From contig ONOV01000182.1 in NCBI GenBank assembly GCA_900319505.1, forward strand, positions 1 to 11,559: a stretch of 11,559 nucleotides of DNA. Direction: 5' to 3'. Every line of letters starts with the position of its first letter. Position 1 is the first letter of the stretch. The translations under genes were made by a program, and so were the position numbers. Source of the stretch: an uncultured Erysipelotrichaceae bacterium (GTDB lineage: Bacteria; Bacillota_I; Bacilli_A; Erysipelotrichales; Erysipelotrichaceae). The notes under the pieces were generated by a model. It searched no databases. It saw nothing but the letters and a program-made list of their open reading frames with translations, and was not told where the DNA came from. This document shows positions 1 to 7,843 of this stretch, one piece after another.

Positions 1-43
1 CCCTCTGCCATACTGAAAGCGTAAGAAGGGAAGGATTCCGGAT

Positions 44-1363
44 ATGTTAGTAGGAAAAAAACACCTGTCTTCATTCCAGGTGGTTCTATATGGATTTACA
101 CTGCTGATTCTTGCAGGGACGTTTCTTCTGATGACGCCTGCGGCATCAGCTGCTCATCACTGGACATCCTTTGCGGATGCACTGTTCACCTCAACCAGTG
201 CGGTCTGTGTGACCGGACTTGTGGTGCGTGATACCGCAGCGTACTGGTCGTTCTTCGGTCAGTTTGTGATTATCTGCCTGATTCAGATCGGCGGACTTGG
301 GATTGTGATTACAGCCGGGGCGATCGCCATTGCCTCAGGCAGAAAGATCGGTCTGATGCAGAGATCGACGCTGCAGGATTCTCTCAGTGCCCCGAAGCTT
401 GGCGGTATTGTGAGACTGACCGGCTTTATTGTCAAAGGCGTATTTCTCATTGAAGGCATCGGGGCACTGATCCTGATGAGCCGGTTTATTCCACAGTACG
501 GGATCAGTAAGGGTATCTGGTATGGCATCTTTCATTCCATTTCAGCCTTATGCAATGCCGGGTTTGATCTGATGGGACACTTCAGATCATTAACCCGGTA
601 TGTGTCAGATCCGGTGGTATCCATTACCATTGCCTGTCTCATCATCATCGGCGGACTTGGTTTTCTGACCTGGAATGATTTCTATCAGTTCCGCTTTCAC
701 TTCAGAAGATACTCTCTGCAGTCCAAGCTGATCCTGGTCATTACATCATTGCTGATCGGACTGCCGACCCTGTACTTCTATTTCTTTGAATACAGCAGCT
801 ATACCGGTCTGACCCGCTGGCTGATCTCTTTCTTCCAGGCGGTTACACCGCGTACAGCCGGTTTCAATACGGCTGATCTCAGCACCTTATCTGAGACCGG
901 AGTCATGGTCATGATCTTTCTGATGCTGACAGGCGGATCGCCTGGTTCCACTGCCGGCGGTATGAAAACAACAACGCTTGGCGTTCTGTTTCTGTCTGCC
1001 AAAGCCATTCTCATGCGGGAAGACAAGCCTTCCGCCTTCAACCGTTCAATCTCTGCCGATACGATTTCCACATCCCTGACGCTTTCCGTCATGTATGTGT
1101 CGCTGTGTGTGATCGGCGGATGTCTGATCAGCCGGTATGAAGGACTGCCGTTATTGACGTGTCTGTTTGAAACCGCATCGGCCATCGGTACGGTCGGTCT
1201 GACTTTAGGCATTACCACAGGGCTCTCCCTGTTTTCAAGGGCAATTCTTGTTGCCCTGATGTTCATCGGACGCATCGGCGGGATGACCATGATCTATGCC
1301 ATCTTTGCCAATACAAGACAGAAACACGCACACTGCGTAGAAGAAAAAATTATAGTGGGGTGA
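44..1363 (+). CDS. ktrB: KtrB/TrkH-type potassium channel subunit (Ktr system)
   Basis: This is an integral membrane K+ (probably Na+-coupled) uptake subunit that would work with the RCK protein encoded next to it. The 439-residue length matches KtrB rather than the longer TrkH. The four pore repeats of the family are visible, each with its filter glycine: G58 in CVTGLVV, G173 in CNAGFDL, G273 in TPRTAGFNT and G385 in GTVGLTLG. The conserved stretch GGSPGSTAGGMKTTT follows the third repeat region. The protein is strongly hydrophobic with many membrane spans. The ATG at 44 is preceded by AAGGGAAGGA at 26-35 with an 8-base gap, so the start is well supported. It is the first visible gene of a tight unit with ktrA, 5 bases downstream. 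The promoter and any leader lie mostly outside the window. The family assignment is certain; ktrB versus trkH naming rests on length and on the single-RCK partner. Confidence 0.95.
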   Translation: MLVGKKHLSSFQVVLYGFTLLILAGTFLLMTPAASAAHHWTSFADALFTSTSAVCVTGLVVRDTAAYWSFFGQFVIICLIQIGGLGIVITAGAIAIASGRKIGLMQRSTLQDSLSAPKLGGIVRLTGFIVKGVFLIEGIGALILMSRFIPQYGISKGIWYGIFHSISALCNAGFDLMGHFRSLTRYVSDPVVSITIACLIIIGGLGFLTWNDFYQFRFHFRRYSLQSKLILVITSLLIGLPTLYFYFFEYSSYTGLTRWLISFFQAVTPRTAGFNTADLSTLSETGVMVMIFLMLTGGSPGSTAGGMKTTTLGVLFLSAKAILMREDKPSAFNRSISADTISTSLTLSVMYVSLCVIGGCLISRYEGLPLLTCLFETASAIGTVGLTLGITTGLSLFSRAILVALMFIGRIGGMTMIYAIFANTRQKHAHCVEEKIIVG

Positions 1364-1368
1364 TTGTA

Positions 1369-2025
1369 ATGAGTACAAGATCTTTTCTGATTATAGGTTT
1401 AGGCAGATTCGGCCGTCATGTCGCATCCAAGCTCAATGACATGGGCATGCAGGTCATGGCTGTGGACAAAGAAGAAAAAAGAGTGGAAGAAGTACTGAAC
1501 TATGTAACCAATGCCCAGGTGGGTGACGGAACAAACCAGGACTTTCTCTCTTCACTTGGCGTACGCAACTTTGATGTCTGTATTGTTGCGATCGGTGATG
1601 ACTTCCTGGCAGCTCTTGAAACAACATCGTATCTCAAGGAACTCGGGGCAAAGAAAGTTGTTTCCCGTGCTTCAAGAGATACGCAGAGAAAGTTCCTGTT
1701 AAGAAACGGCGCAGACGATGTCGTGTATCCGGAACGGGATATGGGCGAATGGGCTGCGGTCCGCTATGCCGGGGATAACATCTTTGATTACATGCAGCTG
1801 GATGGCGACTTCGGCGTGTTTGAAGTCGGCGTACCGTCGGCCTGGGTGGGCAGAACCATCGGTGAGATCGGTGTGCGCAGCCATTACCGGATGAACATTG
1901 TTGCGGTAAAGACAGGCAGGCAGATGGATATCATGACCGGGGCGGATTACACCCTGGAGCCGGGACAGACTCTGATGGTTCTTGGCCGCACAAAGGATGT
2001 CACAAAGTGCTTCAACGTCAGATAG
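1369..2025 (+). CDS. ktrA: KtrA/TrkA-type RCK regulatory subunit of K+ transporter
   Basis: This is a cytoplasmic RCK protein that in the Ktr family forms an octameric ring on KtrB and gates it in response to bound nucleotide (ATP/ADP or NAD(H)). The 218 residues show one Rossmann-type RCK_N domain beginning STRSFLIIGLGRFGRHVA, with the GxGxxG glycines and an acidic residue after the second strand (AVDKEEKRV). A C-terminal RCK_C domain spans roughly residues 140-218 (FEVGVPSAWVGRTIGEIGV to the end). RCK_C of staphylococcal KtrA binds cyclic di-AMP; whether this one does is not visible. I chose the ATG at 1369, preceded by GGGGTG at 1357-1362, because it starts right at the first Rossmann strand. 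A GTG at 1360 in frame would overlap the ktrB stop and has no better ribosome site. Its length is normal for KtrA (about 220). Confidence 0.94.
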   Translation: MSTRSFLIIGLGRFGRHVASKLNDMGMQVMAVDKEEKRVEEVLNYVTNAQVGDGTNQDFLSSLGVRNFDVCIVAIGDDFLAALETTSYLKELGAKKVVSRASRDTQRKFLLRNGADDVVYPERDMGEWAAVRYAGDNIFDYMQLDGDFGVFEVGVPSAWVGRTIGEIGVRSHYRMNIVAVKTGRQMDIMTGADYTLEPGQTLMVLGRTKDVTKCFNVR

Positions 2026-2037
2026 GGGGAAGAACAT

Positions 2038-2229
2038 ATGGCTGTTACGCTGATCATCTGTATATCCGTACCGCTGGAAATGCTGCTGGTATATGCAGCA
2101 GCGCTGAAACTCTCTGATATAATCAATCCGGTAGCCAAACCGAAAAGAAAGAGACATCCCCGTAAGCATACCGTCAGAAAAAAGCATGCTTCGATGGATG
2201 AGTGGGCAAAATTTCAGAGACTGTTATGA
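2038..2229 (+). CDS. Small membrane protein with basic tail, between ktrA and kdpD
   Basis: I do not recognise this 63-residue protein. It has one predicted transmembrane helix at about residues 3-24 (VTLIICISVPLEMLLVYAAA), then a strongly basic, presumably cytoplasmic segment at about 34-52 rich in K, R and H, and a short end containing DEWAKF. The evidence that it is a real gene is positional: a good ribosome binding site, GGGGGAAG, lies at 2025-2032 with a 5-base gap to ATG 2038, it fits a gap of otherwise fixed operon spacing, and its stop overlaps the kdpD start as ATGA (2226-2229), an arrangement typical of translational coupling. A small single-span subunit beside K+ transporters recalls KdpF of the Kdp ATPase, but no sequence similarity is claimed. 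A role in assembling or tuning KtrB or KdpD is inference. Confidence 0.75.
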   Translation: MAVTLIICISVPLEMLLVYAAALKLSDIINPVAKPKRKRHPRKHTVRKKHASMDEWAKFQRLL

Positions 2230-4184
2230 GTAAAGAACATGTACTGGTATGTCTCAGCTCTTCTGAGACAAATCGCAAAGTGATTTCTTCCGCAGCCCAT
2301 ATGGCATCGGTCCATGGGGCTGCTTTCAGTGCTTTATTTGTAGAAACAGCTGCTTTCCGTGCACATGCGGATGACAGGATGCTGAAGCAGCTTTCACGCA
2401 ATCGCAGCTATGCAGCGGAAAAAGGAGCACATGTGGAAACCATTTACGGCGACAATGTCGCCTGTCAGATTGCCGAATATGCCAGACAAATCGGTGCCAG
2501 TATGATCATTCTGGGCAGCAGCCCCCAGCGTTCCTTCTTCGGCATCCGCGGAAAAAACATGGCCGAGCGCATCATGTCTGAAGGCCCGGATATCAACCTG
2601 TATGTTGTCCCGCTCAGGCCGGCCCATACCGCTTCATATCATTTCAAATGGCTGTTGAGAGAACCGATGCCGTACCGCTGGCAGGATATTCTCATCACCG
2701 TGGGGCTGCTGGGTGCCGCAACAGCGGTTGGTCTGCTCTTCGGAGCAGCCGACATGGGCGACTCCAACATCATCCCGCTCTATATTCTTGTCGTACTGGC
2801 CATTTCCGTACTGACCTCTTCCCCGATCTACGGCATCAGCGCTTCTATCCTTTCCGTCTTTGTCTTCAACTGGTTTTTCACGGAGCCAAAATATACGCTG
2901 CGGGTCATTGACAATGCCTACTTTGTTACGTTTCTGGTCATGTTTGTCTCAGCTTTATTGACAAGTTCCCTGACCGTACGCTTAAAGGACTATGCCCGCC
3001 ATGCGGCCCAGAACTCCTACCGCACCAAAGTGCTGCTGGATACATCACAGCTATTGCAGCAGGTATCCGACAATGAAGCCATTGCCGGGGTAACTGCTGC
3101 TCAGATCGCCAAGCTCAGCGAAAAATGTGTGGTGGTATACCTGGCTGAAAACGATACCCTCAAAGCGCCGAAAAGCTATCCTTCCGATCAGAAACCTGAT
3201 CCTGGCTGTTTCAGTGAAATCGATCGGGAGGCAGCTCACTGGGCCTGGGTCAACCGGCGAAGAGCCGGGGCAGGCACTGCAGTCTATCCCAGTGCCCGCA
3301 TGCTGTATCTGTCCATCCGCATCAGAGACCATGCCTATGGGGTCATCGGCATTGATGAAAGCGAAACCGAAATGGATGCCTTCCTGCTTTCTCTGCTTCT
3401 TTCCATCATGGATGAATGTGCCATGGCCATGGAAAATGAGAAGAACGTACAGGAAAAGGAAAAGACCGAAGAAGCAGCCCGAAATCAGAAGTTCAGGGCT
3501 GATCTTCTGCGTTCCATCTCCCATGATCTGCGTACGCCGCTGACATCCATCTATGGCAATGCCAGTATCCTGGAGACCCAGGAAAACCTTTCCGAAGAAG
3601 AAAAGAAACAGATGTATTCTGATATTGCCGCCGACAGCATGTGGCTGATTGAAGTGGTGCAGAATCTGCTGGCGATTACCCGGCTTGAGAGCGGGGAAGT
3701 CATGCTGCACAAGCAGGCAGAGCTTATGGATGAAGTCATTGATGAAGCCATGAAGCATCTGGACCGGGACGGGAAGAACCATCACATCTCTGTCCACTGC
3801 AGCGATGACATCCTGATGGCAAAGATGGATGCCAGACTGATGGTGGAAGTCATTGTCAACCTGGTGAACAATGCCATCAAATATACCCAGAACGGTTCTG
3901 ATATCACCATTCAGGCATGGAAAGAGAAGAAAAAGATATGGGTATCGGTTGCGGATAACGGTCCGGGCATGAGTGATGAGCAGAAAGAAAATGCATTCAA
4001 GATGTTCTATACCGGCAGCAACCAGGTAGCCGATGCCAGACGTTCTCTGGGCATCGGACTGTCCCTGTGCCAGTCCATACTTACCGTCCATGATGGTACA
4101 ATCAGTGTACAGGACAATCATCCCTGCGGGACAGTCTTTACTTTTGCCCTGCCGGCCGAGGAGGTAAACATCCATGAACAATAA
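2226..4184 (+). CDS. kdpD: KdpD-type sensor histidine kinase, short form lacking the N-terminal KdpD domain
   Basis: This is a membrane sensor kinase that would phosphorylate the adjacent KdpE in response to K+ status. Domains in the 652 residues are: a universal-stress-protein-like domain at about 5-128; a membrane block with four helices at about 152-256 (WQDILITVGLLGAATAVGLL onward); a GAF-like segment at about 265-410 with the KdpD-like AGAGT stretch; a dimerisation box HDLRTPLTS with His433; an N box around 541-552 (NLVNNAIKYT); a G1 box DNGPGM at 577-582; and a G2 box GIGLSL near 608-613. E. coli KdpD is close to 900 residues; the roughly 210-residue Walker-containing KdpD domain is absent here. 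The ATG at 2226 overlaps the upstream stop (ATGA) and has no strong ribosome site, so translation is probably coupled. An in-frame GTG at 2202 is rejected. The USP region has SSS-x20-FSALF, resembling the c-di-AMP motif of S. aureus KdpD. Confidence 0.93.
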   Translation: MSKEHVLVCLSSSETNRKVISSAAHMASVHGAAFSALFVETAAFRAHADDRMLKQLSRNRSYAAEKGAHVETIYGDNVACQIAEYARQIGASMIILGSSPQRSFFGIRGKNMAERIMSEGPDINLYVVPLRPAHTASYHFKWLLREPMPYRWQDILITVGLLGAATAVGLLFGAADMGDSNIIPLYILVVLAISVLTSSPIYGISASILSVFVFNWFFTEPKYTLRVIDNAYFVTFLVMFVSALLTSSLTVRLKDYARHAAQNSYRTKVLLDTSQLLQQVSDNEAIAGVTAAQIAKLSEKCVVVYLAENDTLKAPKSYPSDQKPDPGCFSEIDREAAHWAWVNRRRAGAGTAVYPSARMLYLSIRIRDHAYGVIGIDESETEMDAFLLSLLLSIMDECAMAMENEKNVQEKEKTEEAARNQKFRADLLRSISHDLRTPLTSIYGNASILETQENLSEEEKKQMYSDIAADSMWLIEVVQNLLAITRLESGEVMLHKQAELMDEVIDEAMKHLDRDGKNHHISVHCSDDILMAKMDARLMVEVIVNLVNNAIKYTQNGSDITIQAWKEKKKIWVSVADNGPGMSDEQKENAFKMFYTGSNQVADARRSLGIGLSLCQSILTVHDGTISVQDNHPCGTVFTFALPAEEVNIHEQ

Positions 4185-4863
4185 CTGTCTGATTCTGGTA
4201 GTAGAAGATGATACGCCGGTTCGCAACCTCATCTCCACTACCCTGGCTTCCCATGACTATCAATACATGACCGCAGCCACAGGCGAACAGGCCATCCGTG
4301 CAGCATCTGACCATTCACCGGATATTATTCTTCTGGATCTGGGCCTGCCGGATCTGGATGGGGTGGAAGTTATCCGTTCCGTCCGTTCCTGGTCGGTCAC
4401 ACCGATCATTGTCATCAGCGCCCGCAGTGAAGATACCGATAAGATTGAAGCACTGGATGCCGGAGCAGATGACTATCTGACTAAGCCTTTCTCTGTCGAA
4501 GAACTGCTGGCCCGCATCCGCTCCACCCAGCGCCGTCTGACCTATATGAAACAGAGCGGACCGGATAAACCTTCCTTCAATAACGGAGCATTGAAAATCG
4601 ACTATGCCGGCAAAGCGGTCTATGTAAACGGAGAACAGATTCATCTGACTCCGATTGAATACAAACTGCTGGACCTCCTCTCCCATAATGTCGGCAAAGT
4701 TCTGACCTATCAGTTCATTACAAAGAATGTCTGGGGCTCTTCCTATGACAGTGATATTGCCTCCCTCAGAGTATTCATGGCAGGGCTGCGTAAGAAGCTG
4801 CATGGAGAGTCTTCCATCCAGACCCATATCGGAATCGGCTACTGCATGGTCAGAGCGGAATGA
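4174..4863 (+). CDS. kdpE: KdpE-type OmpR-family response regulator
   Basis: This is a DNA-binding response regulator, the partner of the kinase just upstream. The 229 residues show a receiver domain at about 5-120 with the acidic pair E11-D12-D13, phosphoacceptor D55 in ILLDLGLPDLDG, the SAR signature (VISARSED) and the conserved Lys in LTKPFSVEELLARI. A winged-helix OmpR-type output domain covers about 130-229, ending in the typical LRKKLHGE and HIGIGYCMV segments. Length matches E. coli KdpE (225). The start overlaps the kdpD end by 11 bases, with GAGGAGG at about 4158-4164 as ribosome site. Since no kdpFABC is present, its targets are probably ktrB or trkA promoters; that is inference. 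No KdpE operator can be recognised with confidence, and the region upstream of ktrB is cut by the window edge. Confidence 0.95.
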   Translation: MNNNCLILVVEDDTPVRNLISTTLASHDYQYMTAATGEQAIRAASDHSPDIILLDLGLPDLDGVEVIRSVRSWSVTPIIVISARSEDTDKIEALDAGADDYLTKPFSVEELLARIRSTQRRLTYMKQSGPDKPSFNNGALKIDYAGKAVYVNGEQIHLTPIEYKLLDLLSHNVGKVLTYQFITKNVWGSSYDSDIASLRVFMAGLRKKLHGESSIQTHIGIGYCMVRAE

Positions 4864-4894
4864 AGTCATATTCATATATGGATATGGCTTTTTT
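4863..4894 (+). terminator. Hairpin plus T-run after kdpE, probable intrinsic terminator
   Basis: Bases 4863-4874 pair with 4879-4890 in a 12-bp AT-rich stem with two G-U pairs (4866/4887 and 4872/4881) around a TATA loop, followed by a T-run to 4894. It begins at the last base of the kdpE stop codon. The stem is weak in GC, so partial read-through into trkA is likely. Because the dyad centre is almost perfectly symmetrical (CATATTCATA against TATGGATATG), it could also be an operator. Confidence 0.55.
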
Positions 4895-4910
4895 CATATC
4901 TGCGACGGAG

Positions 4911-4938
4911 TTGAAATCAAAAAAGAGAATGCTAAGAT
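4911..4938 (+). promoter_or_regulatory. Putative sigma-A promoter for trkA-trkH
   Basis: A -35-like TTGAAA at 4911-4916 and a -10-like TAAGAT at 4933-4938 are 16 bases apart. They lie after the kdpE hairpin and about 30 bases before the trkA start codon, in the only stretch where an independent trkAH promoter could sit. The boxes match the consensus at 4 of 6 or better, so this is a moderate prediction. It would place the 5' end near 4945. Confidence 0.45.
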
Positions 4939-4970
4939 AGATGTATTGTGTCGGAAAAAGGAGTTTATTT

Positions 4971-6335
4971 ATGCAGATTTTGATTGTCGGTTCTGGTAAA
5001 GTCGGCTATACCGTAACAGGCCGCCTTTCCAGTGAAGGACATGATGTGACGATCATTGACCGCCGCAGTGATGTTCTGGAAAAGACACAGAATGACTATG
5101 ATGTCATCACTGTCCAGGGCAATGGCGCATCCATGCAGACACTGAAGGATGCGGGCGCAGAACACAAAGATCTTATTATAGCAGTAACCAATGGCGATGA
5201 AGCCAACATGATCGCGTGCATGACCGCACGCTATCTCAATCCGGATATCCGCTGTATTGCCCGGATCCGCAACCCGGAATACGTCGAACAGGCCCATATC
5301 ATGGCAGATGAAATGAACCTGTCTCTGGTCATCAATCCGGAACGACAGGCTGCCCATGAAATTTCATCCCTCATCAAACTGCCGGGTTCTCTCAACCGTG
5401 AAACATTCGAAAAAGCAAGAATGGAGCTGATTGAGATCCGTCTGGATGAAAACAGCAGACTGGTCGGCAGACAGATGAAATACATCGAATCCATCGTTCA
5501 TGTCAAAGTGCTGATCTGTGCCGTAGAGAGAAACGAAAAAGTCATCATCCCGAATGGAAGCTTTGTCATGGAAGCCGGCGATAAGCTGTATCTGACCGGT
5601 GATCTCAACAACATGCAGAAGATGCTGTATGAACTGGGCTACATCCAGACCGAGATCAAACGGGTACTGATTGCCGGGGGCGGACGCATCAGCTACTATC
5701 TGGCAAGAGAGCTGGAACACGCCCGCATCGCTTCGACGATTATTGAAAAAGATGCAGCAAGATGCGAAGAGCTTTCTTCCCTTCTGCCCCATCAGACGAT
5801 TGTATGCGGCGATGCCTCATCACAATCCGTTCTCGATAGCGAAGAGATGGATGTCTATGATGCGCTTGTATCATGTACGGGTCTTGATGAATTGAATATC
5901 GTCATCTCCATGTATGCAGCCATATGCCATGTCCCGCTGACCATTACCAAGCTGGGCCGCGGGGAGAACCTGAAGGTGCTCAACAACCTGCCGATCGGAC
6001 CGTTAGTCTGTCCGAAGGATCTGTGTACGGATCATATTGTCCGCTATGTCAGAGCCATGAACAGTTCCGAAGGCAATGCGGCCGAAAGTATTCACAAGAT
6101 TGCGGACGGTAAGGCTGAAGTGCTTGAGTTTACCGTCAAGGACACCGATAAGCACATCGGTGAATATTTCCGCAACCTGCCGATCCGCAAGAACATTCTG
6201 ATCGCCACTGTTACAAACGGACGCCACTCCACCATTGCCGGCGGTGACAGCTGCTATCACATCGGTGATACTGTCATCATCGTGGCTGCCGTGGATGATG
6301 TCATCAATACGCTGAATGATATCTTCGAGGAATAA
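4971..6335 (+). CDS. trkA: TrkA, double-RCK regulatory subunit of Trk K+ transporter
   Basis: This is a cytoplasmic nucleotide-binding protein that associates with TrkH and controls K+ uptake. The 454 residues match E. coli TrkA (458) and contain two RCK modules in tandem. The first Rossmann motif is G7-S-G9-K-V-G12 with D30 after strand two. The second begins near residue 231 as RVLIAGGGRIS, where the third glycine is replaced by S241, with an acidic residue in TIIEKD. RCK_C segments follow each Rossmann half, the last at about 375-454. I chose ATG 4971 because it starts the first strand (MQILIVGSGKVG) and is preceded by AAAAAGGAG with a 7-base gap; an in-frame ATG at 4941 has no ribosome site and would sit at the predicted transcription start. 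trkH follows after 3 bases. The weakened second glycine motif suggests that only the first half binds dinucleotide in the classical way. Confidence 0.95.
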   Translation: MQILIVGSGKVGYTVTGRLSSEGHDVTIIDRRSDVLEKTQNDYDVITVQGNGASMQTLKDAGAEHKDLIIAVTNGDEANMIACMTARYLNPDIRCIARIRNPEYVEQAHIMADEMNLSLVINPERQAAHEISSLIKLPGSLNRETFEKARMELIEIRLDENSRLVGRQMKYIESIVHVKVLICAVERNEKVIIPNGSFVMEAGDKLYLTGDLNNMQKMLYELGYIQTEIKRVLIAGGGRISYYLARELEHARIASTIIEKDAARCEELSSLLPHQTIVCGDASSQSVLDSEEMDVYDALVSCTGLDELNIVISMYAAICHVPLTITKLGRGENLKVLNNLPIGPLVCPKDLCTDHIVRYVRAMNSSEGNAAESIHKIADGKAEVLEFTVKDTDKHIGEYFRNLPIRKNILIATVTNGRHSTIAGGDSCYHIGDTVIIVAAVDDVINTLNDIFEE

Positions 6336-6338
6336 AGC

Positions 6339-7796
6339 ATGAACTGGAAGATGATATTCCGTATTATCAGCTATATCCTGATGATTGAAATCGTGCTGAT
6401 GTTTCCGGCCCTGCTCATCAGTATAGCTGAACATGAAAGTGCCGCCATTCATGGCTATCTGTGGTCCTTTCTGATCATGGCCATTGTTGCGGCATTGATG
6501 TTTGTGCTGACAAGAAACGCCAGGAAGGGATTCAATTCCCGTGACGGTTTTGTCACAACGGGTCTGACATGGCTGATCATGTCGGCCCTGGGCTGTCTGC
6601 CGTTCTTTATTTCTGGTGAAGTACCGAACTATGTGGACTGCCTGTTTGAGATGGTATCCGGTTTCACCACTACCGGCTCTTCCATTCTGACCAATGTGGA
6701 AGCACTGGATAAGGGATTGCTGTGGTGGAGATCGTTCTCCCATTGGGTCGGCGGCATGGGCATTCTTGTCTTCATGCTGGCGATTGTACCTCTGGGCGGA
6801 CGCAACCAGGGCTTTACGATGCATATTCTAAGAGCAGAATCACCCGGTCCTTCCGTCGGCAAGGTTGTGCCGCGCATGCGCAAGACCGCTTCCATCCTGT
6901 ATGGCATCTACATCGGTCTGACGATTGCGGATATTCTGTTTTTAAGAGCCGGCGGCATGAACTGGTTTGAATCATGCTGTCATGCCTTCGGTACAGCCGG
7001 TACCGGCGGCTTCGGCATAAAGAATGATTCCTACATGTCCTACAGTCCTTATGAACAGTATGTCACAACCGTGTTCATGCTGCTGTTCTCCGTCAACTTC
7101 TCGATTTACTTCATGATTCTGACAAAACACTTCAGAGAAGCTTTCTTCGATGAAGAATTCAAGGCATTCTGGGGCATTGTTGCTGCATGCATCATCGTTC
7201 TGACCATCAATGTCAGAAACCTCTATCCTACTCTGGAAGAGGCTTTCCGCCACAGTGCCTTCACTACGGCAACGATCCTTTCCACAACCGGTTATGCTAC
7301 CACGGACTTTAACAAGTGGTCGGCTTTTGCCAAGGCTGTGATCCTGCTGATGATGTGCCTGGGTGCCTGTGCCGGTTCCACCGGCGGCGGCATCAAGACA
7401 ATCCGTACGGTCCTGTTATGCAAGATATTACGCCGCAACCTGCATAAGAACCTGCATCCGGAAGAAGTCGCGGTGGTTGAAGTCAACGGACGCCGGGTAG
7501 ATGAGCAGATCATCCGCAATACCGAAGCGTATCTGATTGCCTATCGTGTCATTGTCATTGCGGCATTCCTGTTAGTCTCTCTGGATGGCTTTGATGTCGA
7601 AACAAACCTCTCTGCCGTCCTTGCCACCTTCAATAACATCGGCCCGGGCTTAGGTGCTGTCGGTCCGACCGGCAACTTCGCTGCCTACAGCAATTTTGCC
7701 AAGCTCGTTCTTACCTTCTGCATGCTTGCCGGAAGACTTGAGATCTATCCGATTCTGATCTTCTTTTCCCGCAAGACATGGAAGAAAGGCAGATAA
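6339..7796 (+). CDS. trkH: TrkH-type potassium transporter, membrane subunit
   Basis: This is the K+ translocating membrane protein of the Trk system, 485 residues, the same size as E. coli TrkH (483) and longer than the ktrB product at the left end because of two extra N-terminal helices. The pore repeats are visible: SGFTTTGSS with G113, GTAGTGGFG near G223, LSTTGYATT with G318 and NNIGPGLGAVG near G435. The stretch GACAGSTGGGIKTIRTVLL follows the third repeat. It begins 3 bases after the trkA stop and probably shares its transcript; the bases just before the start are AGGAATAAAGC, giving AGGA as ribosome site inside the trkA end. It is clearly a different subfamily from the ktrB gene, so the locus holds two K+ uptake systems rather than a duplicated one. 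Confidence 0.95.
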   Translation: MNWKMIFRIISYILMIEIVLMFPALLISIAEHESAAIHGYLWSFLIMAIVAALMFVLTRNARKGFNSRDGFVTTGLTWLIMSALGCLPFFISGEVPNYVDCLFEMVSGFTTTGSSILTNVEALDKGLLWWRSFSHWVGGMGILVFMLAIVPLGGRNQGFTMHILRAESPGPSVGKVVPRMRKTASILYGIYIGLTIADILFLRAGGMNWFESCCHAFGTAGTGGFGIKNDSYMSYSPYEQYVTTVFMLLFSVNFSIYFMILTKHFREAFFDEEFKAFWGIVAACIIVLTINVRNLYPTLEEAFRHSAFTTATILSTTGYATTDFNKWSAFAKAVILLMMCLGACAGSTGGGIKTIRTVLLCKILRRNLHKNLHPEEVAVVEVNGRRVDEQIIRNTEAYLIAYRVIVIAAFLLVSLDGFDVETNLSAVLATFNNIGPGLGAVGPTGNFAAYSNFAKLVLTFCMLAGRLEIYPILIFFSRKTWKKGR

Positions 7797-7806
7797 CCAA
7801 AGCATC

Positions 7807-7843
7807 AAAACAGGGTTTCCCCTAATCCGGGAAACCCTGTTTT
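7807..7843. terminator. Strong bidirectional intrinsic terminator between trkH and the HAD gene
   Basis: Bases 7807-7821 (AAAACAGGGTTTCCC) pair perfectly with 7829-7843 in a 15-bp stem with a 7-base loop. The A-run on one side and T-run on the other allow termination of both the trkAH transcript and the convergent phosphatase transcript. The HAD gene's stop codon (7843-7845 on the complement) touches the stem. Confidence 0.93.

Noticed and set aside
1..43. Possible 3' end of a c-di-AMP (ydaO-type) riboswitch upstream of ktrB
   Set aside because: Such riboswitches often precede ktr genes, and 1-30 could form a short bulged stem (CCCTCT against AGAAGGG), but only 43 bases are present and the diagnostic core would lie outside the window. 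It needs the upstream sequence.
3051..4238. Long open frame on the - strand opposite kdpD (395 codons)
   Set aside because: It is a shadow of kdpD, whose domains and motifs are unmistakable on the + strand. The - strand product has no recognisable family, and no ribosome site was found.
6003..6824. Long open frame on the - strand opposite trkA and trkH (273 codons)
   Set aside because: It covers the end of trkA and the start of trkH, both certain, and its translation is low-complexity His/Gln/Asp-rich sequence typical of an antisense shadow.
44..7796. Simple tandem duplication of one K+ transporter
   Set aside because: The two membrane subunits differ in length (439 and 485) and pore-repeat sequences, and the RCK partners differ in architecture (one versus two modules), so these are Ktr and Trk systems rather than a recent duplication.
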